A stretch of 64,000 bases of DNA from Romanomermis culicivorax (Eukaryota > Nematoda > Enoplea > Mermithida > Mermithidae): NCBI GenBank assembly GCA_963922205.1, contig CAWUHX010000077.1, forward strand, positions 620,001 through 684,000. Direction: 5' to 3'. The notes under the pieces are model-generated. The model was not told where the DNA came from, searched no databases, and worked only from the letters and a program-made list of their open reading frames with translations. The number at the start of each line of letters is the position of its first letter. The stretch's first letter is position 1. The translations under genes were made by a program, and so were the position numbers. Shown here piece by piece: positions 37,991-46,510 of the stretch.

Positions 37991-38139
37991 CTGATAAACC
38001 ATTTCCATAAATGATTGTAAAAAAACGCAGAAAAAGGGTGTATAATTATGCCAACATCTTATCCATTATTACGCAATTTTTAGCTAAGGGTGTAAAATTT
38101 TCACTTAGAATACTTATTGTTTATCATCCAATGTCCAAA

Positions 38140-38345
38140 AATTTAAAAATTATCAAACAGGGCTTTATCATAATTAATTTTAAATGTTGATTCAGAAATT
38201 GCCACTCCTGTTCTTCTGCAGCAGCTTGAACCATAGAATAAACTTCATCATCCTGTGCAAATTCATATGGTAAATTAATTTTTTCATATATGTAGTGCTT
38301 TGCTAATTTCGGACCAAATTATAGTTGCTTCATTCCTGATGGCAT
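38140..38345 (-). pseudogene. Coding-like fragment of unknown gene
   Basis: The minus strand reads about 60 residues with protein-like composition (INLPYEFAQDDEVYSMVQAA, then EEQEWQFLNQHL), with a frame break at the N-terminal side. I do not recognise the family. It lies between relics of Polinton-type genes and could belong to the same old element as the polymerase relic at 40211. Confidence 0.25.
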
Positions 38346-38673
38346 TCATATCTGTTAACAAAATGTGTCAATCATTCATAAATGACAATGATTTCCTTAA
38401 CTATCTTGCATTCAGTAGTTACAGTGACTGAATCGTGTACATATTAAACTCTACAGTGGCTATTTGTAATGGTGTGACTATAGTCTCTTTCCATAGAATG
38501 CTTCCAAATAGAAAAGTGACACATATCAGTACTGTTGTTAAAATCGTTTACGTACAGCTCTTACTGTAACATTTTTTCGCTCGGAAAATTGTTAAAGATT
38601 AGGTCTGTATGCTAGGAATCTCCAGTCCTATATGATATATTGTTTACCAAAAAATCGTGAAAATCTGAAATAC

Positions 38674-39185
38674 TGTTAGGCTGCTGTGGGAGAGAGTTGA
38701 TGTAATTGACCTTTGGGTTTAGACAAAGGAAGTTGCAACAGTTCTGACCACAGGCTAACAAAAACAATAAACTAAAAACTCTCCCAGACCTTTCACCAGA
38801 TACTCGCTAGAACTTTCACCAAACCTCAGGCAGAACACCTCGGCACGTACCTCAGGAGATCCTACCCAAGTCTCCAATCCTAAACTTATAATAGCCTCCC
38901 CTACACTCACAAAACAATACACTTACAGGTTCAAAATGTAATGAGTGATGACGTGCGACGCCAAACAAAAATAATAATAACAAAAATATTATATAATGGG
39001 CGATGGCGGCGACGCTCCACAAAACTAATAAAATCTAACACTGACAAACAAACATAAAAGACGCGAAACAGTGGCAGCATCTATCTATGCAAATATTCTT
39101 TTTCTTCTTGCCACTTTTCACTGTGTCCAACTGCCTGCACACCGACGCCGGAAGCTGAACATGTGCACCTGAGGCCACCCCAACA
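38674..39185 (-). repeat. Probable LTR of a third, truncated retroelement
   Basis: The segment starts TGTTAGGCTG and ends CCACCCCAACA. Just outside its right end the minus strand has a purine-rich tract (GAGGGCGGAGGGA) immediately before TGTTGG, as in the other two retroelements. The next 430 bases carry an unclassified minus-strand frame (39340-39570). No second LTR was found in the window. Confidence 0.4.
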
Positions 39186-39659
39186 TCCCTCCGCCCTCAA
39201 AACCAACCAACGGGAGGTGAAAACCTTTCTGCAGCCTCAGTCTCATACTGAGACCCTGACTGCATAACAGTTTTCCTCTCGGAAGACAAATTTTTGGGGC
39301 TACCCCCTCCAAGATTTGATCCTGCCCCTACCTGGTCCTTCAGGTGACGGCGACTTTTACCAATCCATTCGGCAGGGCACTCCTTTTCAGGCTACCGGAA
39401 ATGATCATGAACATAGTTTGGCCTGGACTTTGATGTTGATCTGTGCCTAGATCCGGGGCGTCGCCATTCCTCTTCTCCCGTGTACTGGTTTTTACAACAT
39501 CGGTGTTGAGGTACCCCAGGTGGGCTCCTTCTATGGTCGGCCACTCGCCACGTCGCTCCATCCAATACAAATCTACTCAGTAAAAAACATTTTCTATAAA
39601 ATATTTCAATTGAGGTTGAGGCAACCTTTTCCCGCTACTCGGGGCTACAAAAAAGTTAG

Positions 39660-39732
39660 GCTTGGTATGGGACTTGAACCCAGGACCTTGCGGCTACCAT
39701 CGGCACCCTCTAACCAACTGAGCCAACCAAGC
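39660..39732 (-). tRNA. tRNA-Thr(GGU)-like gene or pseudogene
   Basis: The 73-base minus-strand sequence folds as a tRNA. It has a perfect 7-bp acceptor stem (GCTTGGT/ACCAAGC), a D-arm with the A-box TGGCTCAGTTGG, an anticodon loop ATGGTAG (anticodon GGT) and a T-arm with the B-box GGTTCAAGTCC. One mismatch each in the D, anticodon and T stems lowers confidence in function. A run of six T follows 5 bases after the 3' end and would terminate Pol III. It could be a genuine tRNA, a pseudogene or the head of a tRNA-derived SINE. Confidence 0.55.
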
Positions 39733-40210
39733 AGCTGGAAAGGCGCTCTCTTTTTGCAACAATTCGTAGTTGAGGTGGCTGCTTTGGTCACTCTCAACAA
39801 ATACTACTTGCTTTCCACTTTCATTATTAAGATGCATTTCAAGATAAACAGACCGTAATTACAGTAATTTGTCTAGAGAAATACAATCTTTAGTACTTGA
39901 TAATAATTGTGATTTCCAAGTTGACAAATTGGAAAAACTTCAAAATGCTTGCAAAAACTTGAAGAAATGACATTCAAATAGAAACGTGAAGAGCACCACT
40001 GGAAACATGCTGAGCTTGACACAATTTCAAAAGAGATTGTTGGTTGTATGGTTTCATTGGTGTTACTTTATTTGTATTTATATTACAAACTGTAAAATCA
40101 AGAATTATATTAAAGTTTACAATCAGACAGTAAAGAACAAATAATTATTTCTGCCCAAAAGAGTTCATGTCAAGATCGATTCATACAATACTTTAAACCT
40201 GAAAAAAGCT

Positions 40211-42107
40211 TTGAATTCCAGTTGTTCACTAATTATGGCAGACTTACAGGATATTCCCAAATGGTTGATCCAACAAAATTATGAATTTTTAATTTCAGAT
40301 TGGCGTACTATAAAATATTGCCAATTCTCTTTAATGTCCAATCAATATCTTGCTCAGTCTTTACACCTGTACACACAATTTTCCGAGATGCAAACAAGAT
40401 TACTGTGGCGTTTGAATTTTGCAGTCTTACCCTATCCAGGAAATCTACCAGTGGCATTCTTTACACTTTCTGAATTTTTTATCTGATTTTATGCTAATCT
40501 TTTGTTTTGCCACAATCAGAGCTTACATTTACTGCAAACATTCGTATTGCCAACTGATTAGTCATTTGTCCTGAAAAGCAGCTCTATTTATACCCAAGAA
40601 TGTCATAACATGTTAGGGCATGACACATCACACCTTACGTGCTGCCAAGGAATATAAATAGGAGCAGTTTTGTCTGGAAAATTGGTAGTTACTTTTTCTG
40701 GTTCAAGTTAGTCTTCAACGAAAATGGAGTCTGTCAAGAAAGTCATTGATTCCAGAACTTGGGTCAACAATAAATACCTTATTGGCGCCTTGTGGAAAAA
40801 GCTAATTGAGCTGAAAATGGATACTCTAGCACAATTCTGGGTGACAACCATGAGAGATAGAAATGGTCAACTTGTGATGGCCCAAATCAATCAAGAAACC
40901 CTACAAATTTTGGTCATAAGTCGATTATGGGAAACTAAGCATAGTATCATAAACTTTATTTTGGACTATTATGGTTCATTATCAATGATCGATCATCAAA
41001 ATTTTGGAACCCCTGAATTTTGGTGGCAACATTTTTGGTTATGAGGATGAAGGTCAATGGTGCAGTGGTCAAGCTTTGGATGAATATTAAAATGTTGGTG
41101 AAATAGTCCATCAGCATATGCCATCAGCATACATTGTCCGATTTTGACATATCAATGAACTCAATGGTGAACAATTGAGAAAAAATCTGAACCATTTGTT
41201 GAATAATATATTGGTTGATCATGATAACTGTGATCATATTGGTGTGGAAATTAACTATCTTGGCCTGGACAAGCAGATATTGATTCCACTTACTGAGCGG
41301 GAATATGTCAATTCAAATCATATTTTAATTATTGCTGATCATGTCCAACAATCAAGCAAAGAATTACTTTTGATGAAGACATGAATTTTAAAGTTGTTAT
41401 TGTCAATCATGTCGAAGGAGGTGGGAGAAATTGCCACAAGGTGGGGCAAGCACAACGGTTAATTGGAAAGCATGGTTCCAAAAGCATTGTGGCAATGGTG
41501 GGTGCTTCATTCAAGTTAAACCTCCGTGATTCTCACTAAAATCTTGAACATGTCTAAAATTTTTCATATAAACAATGAAGAAAATCAGTGTTTAGCTTGA
41601 GCAATGGTTACTGCCAGAGAAATTGCTGATAACCATCCTCATTTGAAGACGATGAAGCAAAGTGATAAGAATCACAGGACATTGGTACACGAATTGGCAA
41701 AAACATATGACCAAAGTTAGATTGGATGATTTCAATTGTTCATGTGGAATGGATGAAGTCAAAAGAATCCAAGAATTTTCGGCACCCAATTACTAGATCA
41801 ACATATTTTTGAAAAACCATTATAATGCCATAATTTATGAAGGAGAAAAAGCTCGAAAGATTACTAACCTTTACTATTATGTCAAACATTTTGATGTCAT
41901 AACAAAAATCCTGCCTTTTGTGCATGGATCCTATTTTTGTGAAATGTGTAATATCAGCTACAGACAAGGAAGAGTATGGATGCAATCAAGATAATTGTCC
42001 TGGCAGTCATGCAGAACAAAAATGCCTATTCTAAAACTGAATGTAATCATTGCTATCAGTAAGAACAAATGAATAACTTACTTCATACTGTAATTTTACA
42101 TTTCTAG
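40211..42107 (+). pseudogene. Old Polinton-type DNA polymerase B relic, 5' part
   Basis: The plus strand carries a decayed gene in successive frames: about 40724-41044, 41160-41384, then broken pieces to 42058. Recognisable blocks of the N-terminal half of Polinton/adintovirus-type polymerase are NSNHILIIADHVQQSSKELL, an INNEENQCLARAM block (41568-41610, split by a stop), YNAIIYEGEKARKITNLYYY (41818-41880), and HFDVITK followed by YFCEMCNISY and further Cys/His pairs that should bind zinc. At least five stops or shifts interrupt it. The last 49 bases (42059-42107) look like an intron, GTAAGA...TTTCTAG. The 14.3-kb Polinton is inserted at this acceptor, and reading resumes after 56415. Confidence 0.65.
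42059..42107 (+). other. Probable 49-bp intron of the polymerase relic
   Basis: It starts GTAAGA and ends TTTACATTTCTAG. The frame before the donor joins in phase to the sequence after the second copy of the acceptor beyond the Polinton (56419 onward). The Polinton TSD CTAGGC includes the acceptor AG. Confidence 0.55.
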
Positions 42108-42109
42108 GC

Positions 42110-42230
42110 AGTAGTATAGAAGGGGGGGGCTTAGGGGTAAAAAGCTCCCCGGCCCATGCAAAAGATAGGCGTTGGACTTGGAAAAAAATCACAACCTCCC
42201 CGACACACAAAACATAGCCGACCTTCCGCC
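42110..42230. repeat. Left TIR of 14.3-kb Polinton
   Basis: It pairs with 56300-56414 through AGTAGTATAGA, a run of G, AAAAGATAGGCGTTGGACTT (compare AACATAGGCGTTTGACTT) and CCCCGACACACAAAACATAG, with indels between blocks. The region up to about 42740 is non-coding, with GACGTCA words and GC-rich runs (42480-42530). Confidence 0.75.
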
Positions 42231-42749
42231 GACTTCTACGACGTCATTCTTCCGCTGCAAAAAAGCATGACGTCACACTTGACTAGAAAGAAAAAAGTTG
42301 CTGAAACTTGGCCCACTCACATCTCCGTCAAAACTTGAGATAAAGTGATATATATGGTACTTTTCGGAATCAGCTCAATGAGATCTATCGATTGGTACCA
42401 AACATGACGCATTTAGGACAACAGCCTAAATTTGGAGCGGGACTCTACTGTTTGTTCTCTTAGTTGCCACACACCGCTGCTGCCCGCCCGCCGCCGCCAC
42501 CCCCCCCCCCGCCTGTTGGGGGAGGGAAGATCGCCTAGCTAATAAAGCTGAAGCTGCGGCTTCAAGATTTATATGGCTAGCCTAAATGGAATAAACAATC
42601 GATATGAGCAATAAATCATGTGATATATCAACAGAAATTGTGTACTCATTCGCACTGATCACAGGATCAGTCCTAGCGCCAGCCGCGGGGAGGCTAGTAG
42701 ACATGTGGCGCCAGTACTTTCATAGAAAGTACCCATAATAAATGTTGTT

Positions 42750-42929
42750 TTACTTTTTTCTAGAATAGTTGTTATCCCAAGTCCATTCTTTCTTCATCAG
42801 CCTTTTCATTCTGTTAATTGGTGAATGATCAGCACCCAGTTCTCTGTATCTACCTCCCTGAACATATTTACACACATCATAATGCACAGAATGCATAGGA
42901 ATTTTCCCACATATGTTGCAAGGCTCCAT
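42750..42929 (-). CDS. 59-residue Cys/His protein
   Basis: A short frame starts MEPCNICGKIPMHSVHYDVC and ends in a basic tail (MKRLMKKEW, then NYSRKK). The C-x2-C...H...C spacing suggests a small zinc-binding module. The ATG at 42929 is 32 bases downstream of a TATAAATATA box (42961-42972), the spacing seen for other genes of the element. It is the last minus-strand gene before the left TIR, next to the TBP-like gene. I do not recognise the family. An alternative is a nuclear or virion-associated nucleic-acid-binding peptide. Confidence 0.5.
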   Translation of the reverse strand: MEPCNICGKIPMHSVHYDVCKYVQGGRYRELGADHSPINRMKRLMKKEWTWDNNYSRKK

Positions 42930-42960
42930 TGCAGAGAATGAATGTTTCAGCTTTCTATAT

Positions 42961-42972
42961 GATATATTTATA
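42961..42972 (-). promoter_or_regulatory. TATA box of 59-residue gene
   Basis: GATATATTTATA on the plus strand, read TATAAATATATC on the minus strand, about 32 bases before the ATG. Confidence 0.5.
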
Positions 42973-43015
42973 CCAGTGGGTAGTACTGTAATTCAATCAT
43001 ACTTGTACTTACTCA

Positions 43016-43534
43016 TCAACTTTGAAAACTGACAAGTAACTCTTTGAAGTTCTTCTGCAGTTCATCATTGGTCTTGGCACCCCTGATAATAATTTTACCT
43101 TTGTGAAAAATCAATGCACATAAGCCCTGCTTGTTAATTGTATATTTCAGTGCAGGAAATAATTCGGGAGAATAATCACACTGACCCCTATGAGTGTTAT
43201 AGAATTCCTCAACATTGATACAGTGATCTAGGGCGTATGACCCAACAACATTGCACATTCTAAATTTCCTGGGTCTTGGTCGATAGCCGAGTTTGAGCAG
43301 TATTTCTGCAGCATAATCTATACTTTTCACAGCCTGCTGAGTTGCCTTAATGCCCACACATACGAGCTTGCCGTTTTCATACAATAGTAGACAACATTTT
43401 GGATCATTAAGATGCCAAATCAGTGACCTGAATTTTCCCATTGTCAGGTTAGAGCCATTCAATTTTTTAGCAAGTGAGTCTAAATTGAGTCCACAGCCAA
43501 GTTCAGCTGTGACAGTAATGTTTTGTACTTGCAT
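43016..43534 (-). CDS. TATA-binding protein homologue encoded by a Polinton
   Basis: This 172-residue protein is essentially one TBP core: two imperfect repeats that should form the DNA saddle. Repeat 1 (residues 1-84) has VQNITVTAELGCGLNLDSLA, GKLVCVGIK and AAEILLKLGY. Repeat 2 (90-172) has NVVGSYALDHCINVEEF, YSPELFPALKY, LIFHKGKIIIRGAK and a final helix. The four DNA-intercalating aromatic positions of TBP map to F35, Y52, F126 and F143, with spacings 17, 91 and 17 identical to those in eukaryotic TBP; only the second is changed from Phe to Tyr. I take the first ATG (43534); six upstream codons are open but lack ATG. The frame is intact. It probably directs transcription of the element's own TATA-box genes. 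Distant host TBP-related factors are the alternative relatives. Confidence 0.88.
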   Translation of the reverse strand: MQVQNITVTAELGCGLNLDSLAKKLNGSNLTMGKFRSLIWHLNDPKCCLLLYENGKLVCVGIKATQQAVKSIDYAAEILLKLGYRPRPRKFRMCNVVGSYALDHCINVEEFYNTHRGQCDYSPELFPALKYTINKQGLCALIFHKGKIIIRGAKTNDELQKNFKELLVSFQS

Positions 43535-43548
43535 TTTCAGAATAAACT

Positions 43549-44319
43549 TCACTTTCTAAAGTGTAACTTCACAATTGTTTTACCAGTGACAAATTTTATA
43601 GGTTTGTCTTGATATGTTCTAATTGAAATTTCGATAGAATCGATATCTTTTACCAGTGCAGGCAAGTAGTGAGGAGCTATATATATCTTATCTATAATGT
43701 CACCAAAAGCTCCCTCTATATTAACAATACGGAGGAGGGGGGCTAAAATATCACCAGCAATCTGTTGTTCAATGATGTTACAATAAACATACATAGTTTC
43801 GAGACCAGCCTTCATATCAGCAGGGTGTGCAGCAGCAATTTTCAATTTTTCAGATGATGTTGTTTCTAGTTGTGATTCCTCAAAGCCCAACAGGTAGAGT
43901 AAAGGATCACTTAATTTTATGCTCTTGATTCTAGTCAAGTTTACTTTCAGGACAACTGCTCTGGCTAATCTCCTATATGAAAATTTGATAAACTCATTAT
44001 ATGGAACTTTTTCCTGTTCACTCAACAACCTGATGGATTGTTGAATAGCTTCAATTAAACCTATTATAGATTCATACCTTGTAGAAGGTACTTTTAGTAA
44101 TTGCCTAGTATTGGTCTGGAGATCATAAAATTTTATTACACTATCACTAGGTGTTATATTGAACCAGGTATTTGGGTAGATGAATTCACAAAGTGCACAT
44201 TCCCATTCACCTTGCAAAATCAATCTATGAGGCAACCTGATACTAAAATTTGAAGCCGAGTTACTCGGATCACTCTGAGCATTGCTCGGTAATGTTACAT
44301 AAAACTGTGAAAAATCCAT
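43549..44319 (-). CDS. Polinton minor capsid (penton-type) protein
   Basis: This 256-residue protein matches the Polinton minor capsid family, predicted to be a single jelly-roll penton at capsid vertices. The N-terminus reads FSQFYVTLPSNA, followed by NFSIRLPHRLILQGEWECAL and CEFIYPNTWFNI. The C-terminal part has GDILAPLLRIV, PHYLPALV and a terminal KLHFRK, all in the usual order. The first ATG is at 44319, since the codons before it lack ATG. The gene begins 5 bases after the protease stop. A TATTAAAGTT box lies 30 bases upstream within the protease gene. The frame is intact. Confidence 0.85.
   Translation of the reverse strand: MDFSQFYVTLPSNAQSDPSNSASNFSIRLPHRLILQGEWECALCEFIYPNTWFNITPSDSVIKFYDLQTNTRQLLKVPSTRYESIIGLIEAIQQSIRLLSEQEKVPYNEFIKFSYRRLARAVVLKVNLTRIKSIKLSDPLLYLLGFEESQLETTSSEKLKIAAAHPADMKAGLETMYVYCNIIEQQIAGDILAPLLRIVNIEGAFGDIIDKIYIAPHYLPALVKDIDSIEISIRTYQDKPIKFVTGKTIVKLHFRK
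43591..43600 (-). promoter_or_regulatory. TATA-like box before the TBP-like gene
   Basis: TATAAAATTT on the minus strand, inside the 3' end of the penton-type gene and 56 bases before the ATG. Confidence 0.4.
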
Positions 44320-44324
44320 TTTTT

Positions 44325-44762
44325 TCAATATTTCATTAGGGTGGAAACTAACTTTAATATTCTGTTGAGCTGGTCGAATAAAAATGCATCATCATATATG
44401 GGAGTATTTGTTCTAAAGAGGCTGTTGATGAAGCCAGTGACAAATTCATCAGCATCGCCTTGTTCCAAACTAGCAGCAACTCTAACAATGCACTTGTAAG
44501 AAGTAGATATAGTCTTGATGTAATTCCTAAGCTGTTGAGGTGGTTCCAGGCCATAACTGTCAAAATAACAACATGCATGTTTTTTATCAACAAACAGAGC
44601 TACCCAGTGTGAACGAGGTTCATCCTGCTTGTCCAGATTTACAACCAATGCTGCGGGTACAGTGTCAAGAGGTGGTAAACAGTCTATAGGAAATACCCCA
44701 TTGAAGATTTGTCTGAGAGCTTGATCTCTATTAATCAAGATGTAGATTTCAGAGGTATTCAT
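44325..44762 (-). CDS. Adenovirus-type cysteine protease, probably inactive
   Basis: The 145-residue protein has the fold signature of the Polinton/adenovirus maturation protease (family C5-like). It has LPPLDTVPAALVVNLD, the catalytic His in SHWVALFVD (H52) and the acidic partner in CYFDSYG (D68). In this family a Gln and then a Cys-Gly follow about 35-45 residues later. Here the region reads RVAASLEQGDADEFVTGFIN (residues 94-113), with no Cys anywhere after C91. The nucleophile and the oxyanion-hole Gln therefore appear to be missing. Its ATG overlaps the capsid stop (ATGA), suggesting coupled translation. It would normally cut capsid precursors. C91 acting as nucleophile is a less likely alternative. 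Confidence 0.7.
   Translation of the reverse strand: MNTSEIYILINRDQALRQIFNGVFPIDCLPPLDTVPAALVVNLDKQDEPRSHWVALFVDKKHACCYFDSYGLEPPQQLRNYIKTISTSYKCIVRVAASLEQGDADEFVTGFINSLFRTNTPIYDDAFLFDQLNRILKLVSTLMKY
44350..44359 (-). promoter_or_regulatory. TATA-like box before penton gene
   Basis: TATTAAAGTT on the minus strand, one change from TATAAAAGTT, 30 bases before the ATG at 44319. Confidence 0.45.
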
Positions 44763-46060
44763 GCAGTATAGTCATTAAAGACGTGTCTATTTTTATCAAT
44801 CATAATCAAATTGTCAAATTCTGCATAAACAATAACTTCTATACCTGCGTCAGGTATCGTATCAGCAAATGTCAATTCTATACTTGTGGAGCCATCTCTA
44901 ATCAAGTCCCAATGTCCACTATCATCTCCATCAGGTGTAAAATCGAAGTCAAAGTAGTACTGTCCATTTTTAAAATTAAGTCTGCTAATGCCATTCCCTT
45001 TGTTATCTTTAGCCATGTCTAGAGTTTCAAAGAGCTGATCATATGCTCGAATATATTTGTTGTTGGCAAAATCAAGTCTTAGTGGAGTGGCTGGAAAAGC
45101 TTGACCACCAGAGACAACCTTGACTTCACTTATACTGTAACATTTAAAATTAAATGGAGATTTTTTTATTTCTCCAGGATATGCATCTGCATCGACACAT
45201 GCTATAATCATCCTAGGTGGCAACTGACCAGTGAATAGAGTATTCAGAGGTGTAGATTGCGTTGTACTAGGAATATGAAGATTCACCATTTGGATTCGTC
45301 TAATTGGGTACTTGACTGGTGTCTTTAACATTGCTTTCTCCAGAGCCAATCCAACACTGTAGAGAACTTCAACTTTCCTGATGAAGATTTTCATCTGGGA
45401 AACTTCCAATTTTGCATTTTCTGCATCACCAGCTGGACACTGTAATACAAATGGATTACTATTGCGAATCAATTTGAGTTTAAGCTCAGAATTGCTGAGT
45501 AAATATCGGTCTTGCATTAGAAGATCAATATGAAGAGGAGCTGTTATTTCAACTGTTTGACCATTTTCAAACTGCTTTACCCTGTCTTTAAAACCCTGGA
45601 AATCAGCAGTATCTATTTTAGGACCAGCTTCCATAGTATACAAAGAAGACTGTAAGTGACTGTTTTTAGCAACAAAACCAAAATTTAAATCAGTTTCAAA
45701 GAATGCTCTGTAGGCATACTTATCCCCACTATCATGAATAAGATGACCATTCAGGAAGAGCTTCACTTGTCGGAAAAATGCTTTACCAATCAGATTGATA
45801 GGTGCAATTACTGGTGCAGCTCCACCAGCAGGAACAGTGTAAGTAATTTTCAAGGTCATGTACAGATAATTTTTGCTAAGCTGAATCATGTGAGGATCTG
45901 GAGGTATACAAAATTCGTATGGACCATCATTTGTGATAGGATTTACGGGGTTAACTTCATCCCAGTAGCCTTGTTTAATTACTACTTGTGTGGGAGGAAC
46001 AGTGAAAAAGTCCAATTCAGACTTTGTACTAATACTAAAAATTGTATCAATTAGAGCCAT
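44759..46060 (-). CDS. Polinton major capsid protein (double jelly-roll)
   Basis: The 433-residue protein fits the Polinton major capsid family that forms pseudo-hexagonal trimers. Motifs in order are the N-terminal SELDFFTVPPTQVVIKQGYW and IPPDPHMIQLSKNYLYMTLK. These are followed by GKAFFRQVKLFLNGHLIHDS, DKYAYRAFFETDLNFG and a mid-protein DLLMQDRYLLSN. The C-terminal half contains YIRAYDQLFET and ends IVYAEFDNLIMID. I use the ATG at 46060: the upstream codons overlap the TATA box (46101-46110), which would place the transcript start near 46075. The frame is open. It heads a close-packed capsid, protease, penton and TBP series. Confidence 0.92.
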   Translation of the reverse strand: MALIDTIFSISTKSELDFFTVPPTQVVIKQGYWDEVNPVNPITNDGPYEFCIPPDPHMIQLSKNYLYMTLKITYTVPAGGAAPVIAPINLIGKAFFRQVKLFLNGHLIHDSGDKYAYRAFFETDLNFGFVAKNSHLQSSLYTMEAGPKIDTADFQGFKDRVKQFENGQTVEITAPLHIDLLMQDRYLLSNSELKLKLIRNSNPFVLQCPAGDAENAKLEVSQMKIFIRKVEVLYSVGLALEKAMLKTPVKYPIRRIQMVNLHIPSTTQSTPLNTLFTGQLPPRMIIACVDADAYPGEIKKSPFNFKCYSISEVKVVSGGQAFPATPLRLDFANNKYIRAYDQLFETLDMAKDNKGNGISRLNFKNGQYYFDFDFTPDGDDSGHWDLIRDGSTSIELTFADTIPDAGIEVIVYAEFDNLIMIDKNRHVFNDYTA

Positions 46061-46100
46061 GTTTCCTTCTCTTTTTCTTTGAGAATATATCATTTTTCTC

Positions 46101-46110
46101 AACTTTTATA
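46101..46110 (-). promoter_or_regulatory. TATAAAAGTT box of major capsid gene
   Basis: Exact TATAAAAGTTG on the minus strand, 40 bases before the ATG at 46060. It lies inside the 3' coding part of the pX-like gene. Confidence 0.75.
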
Positions 46111-46220
46111 CCTTTTGGTCTAGTCCCCAAGCCTCTTCCAGTCTGCAAGGCCTCTCCCGCACTGTGGGCCAACTTGGAGAGTGCTGCTCGGCCATGTTCT
46201 TCTAGAGACTCTTTAATAGA

Positions 46221-46469
46221 TCAACCCTCGGCTAAATCACCAGCAATATGCTCACCTGTAGATAGCACTTGCTTACCAATGTGGCCAGCAGCTGACCTAA
46301 TAACAGGAATGGCTATTCTGAATAACGATCTAAAGAAGCTTCCTAGACCTCCTCCGCGCTGATAAGGAGTGCCTTTGAAGCCTTTGAAATCATAACCAGT
46401 TTGTTCAGCTTGTTCAGTGTAGTACTGAAGCCAAGTAGCATAATCTTCCGGATTAAAGTATTGTCTCAT
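46221..46469 (-). pseudogene. pX-like small virion protein, cut by a TGA
   Basis: The 82-residue frame has an aromatic N-terminus (MRQYFNPEDYATWLQYYTEQ) and then a Gly/Arg and hydrophobic core (RGGGLGSFFRSLFRIAIPVI, then GKQVLSTGEHIAGDLAEG). That core is characteristic of a small core or membrane-lytic protein found beside the capsid gene in Polintons. The family usually runs on, and here the same frame continues past the TGA at 46221-46223 with similar Ala/Gly-rich helix (HGRAALSKLAHSAGEALQTG) to a stop at about 46047. The TGA is therefore most likely a recent nonsense mutation. A TATAAAAGTT box is 31 bases upstream. Confidence 0.6.
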
Positions 46470-46500
46470 ATTTATAGGTTTAGAGAATGCTGTAAGTTAC

Positions 46501-46510
46501 AACTTTTATA
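46501..46510 (-). promoter_or_regulatory. TATAAAAGTT box of pX-like gene
   Basis: Exact TATAAAAGTTGT on the minus strand, 31 bases before the ATG at 46469, overlapping the stop of the preceding gene. Confidence 0.75.

Larger units (their letters stand above)
34764..38130. other. Decayed tract with scattered coding-like frames
   Basis: Immediately after the miniature Polinton, minus-strand frames at about 34780-35363 (for example 35076-35363, with the phrase FSWNEAAQNFFGFTFRYERI) look like pieces of an old gene with shifts between them. I cannot identify it. The rest contains a small MITE (35857-36243), a four-unit tandem repeat (37080-37450) and one copy of a dispersed repeat (about 37700-37990). 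Confidence 0.3.

Noticed and set aside
44354-44593. Alternative frame in the protease gene that might restore a Cys nucleophile
   Set aside because: The other frame has no Cys-Gly motif and no family resemblance, so a frameshift does not explain the missing residue.
45734-46362. Plus-strand frames in the capsid region
   Set aside because: They are antisense to the major capsid and pX-like genes.
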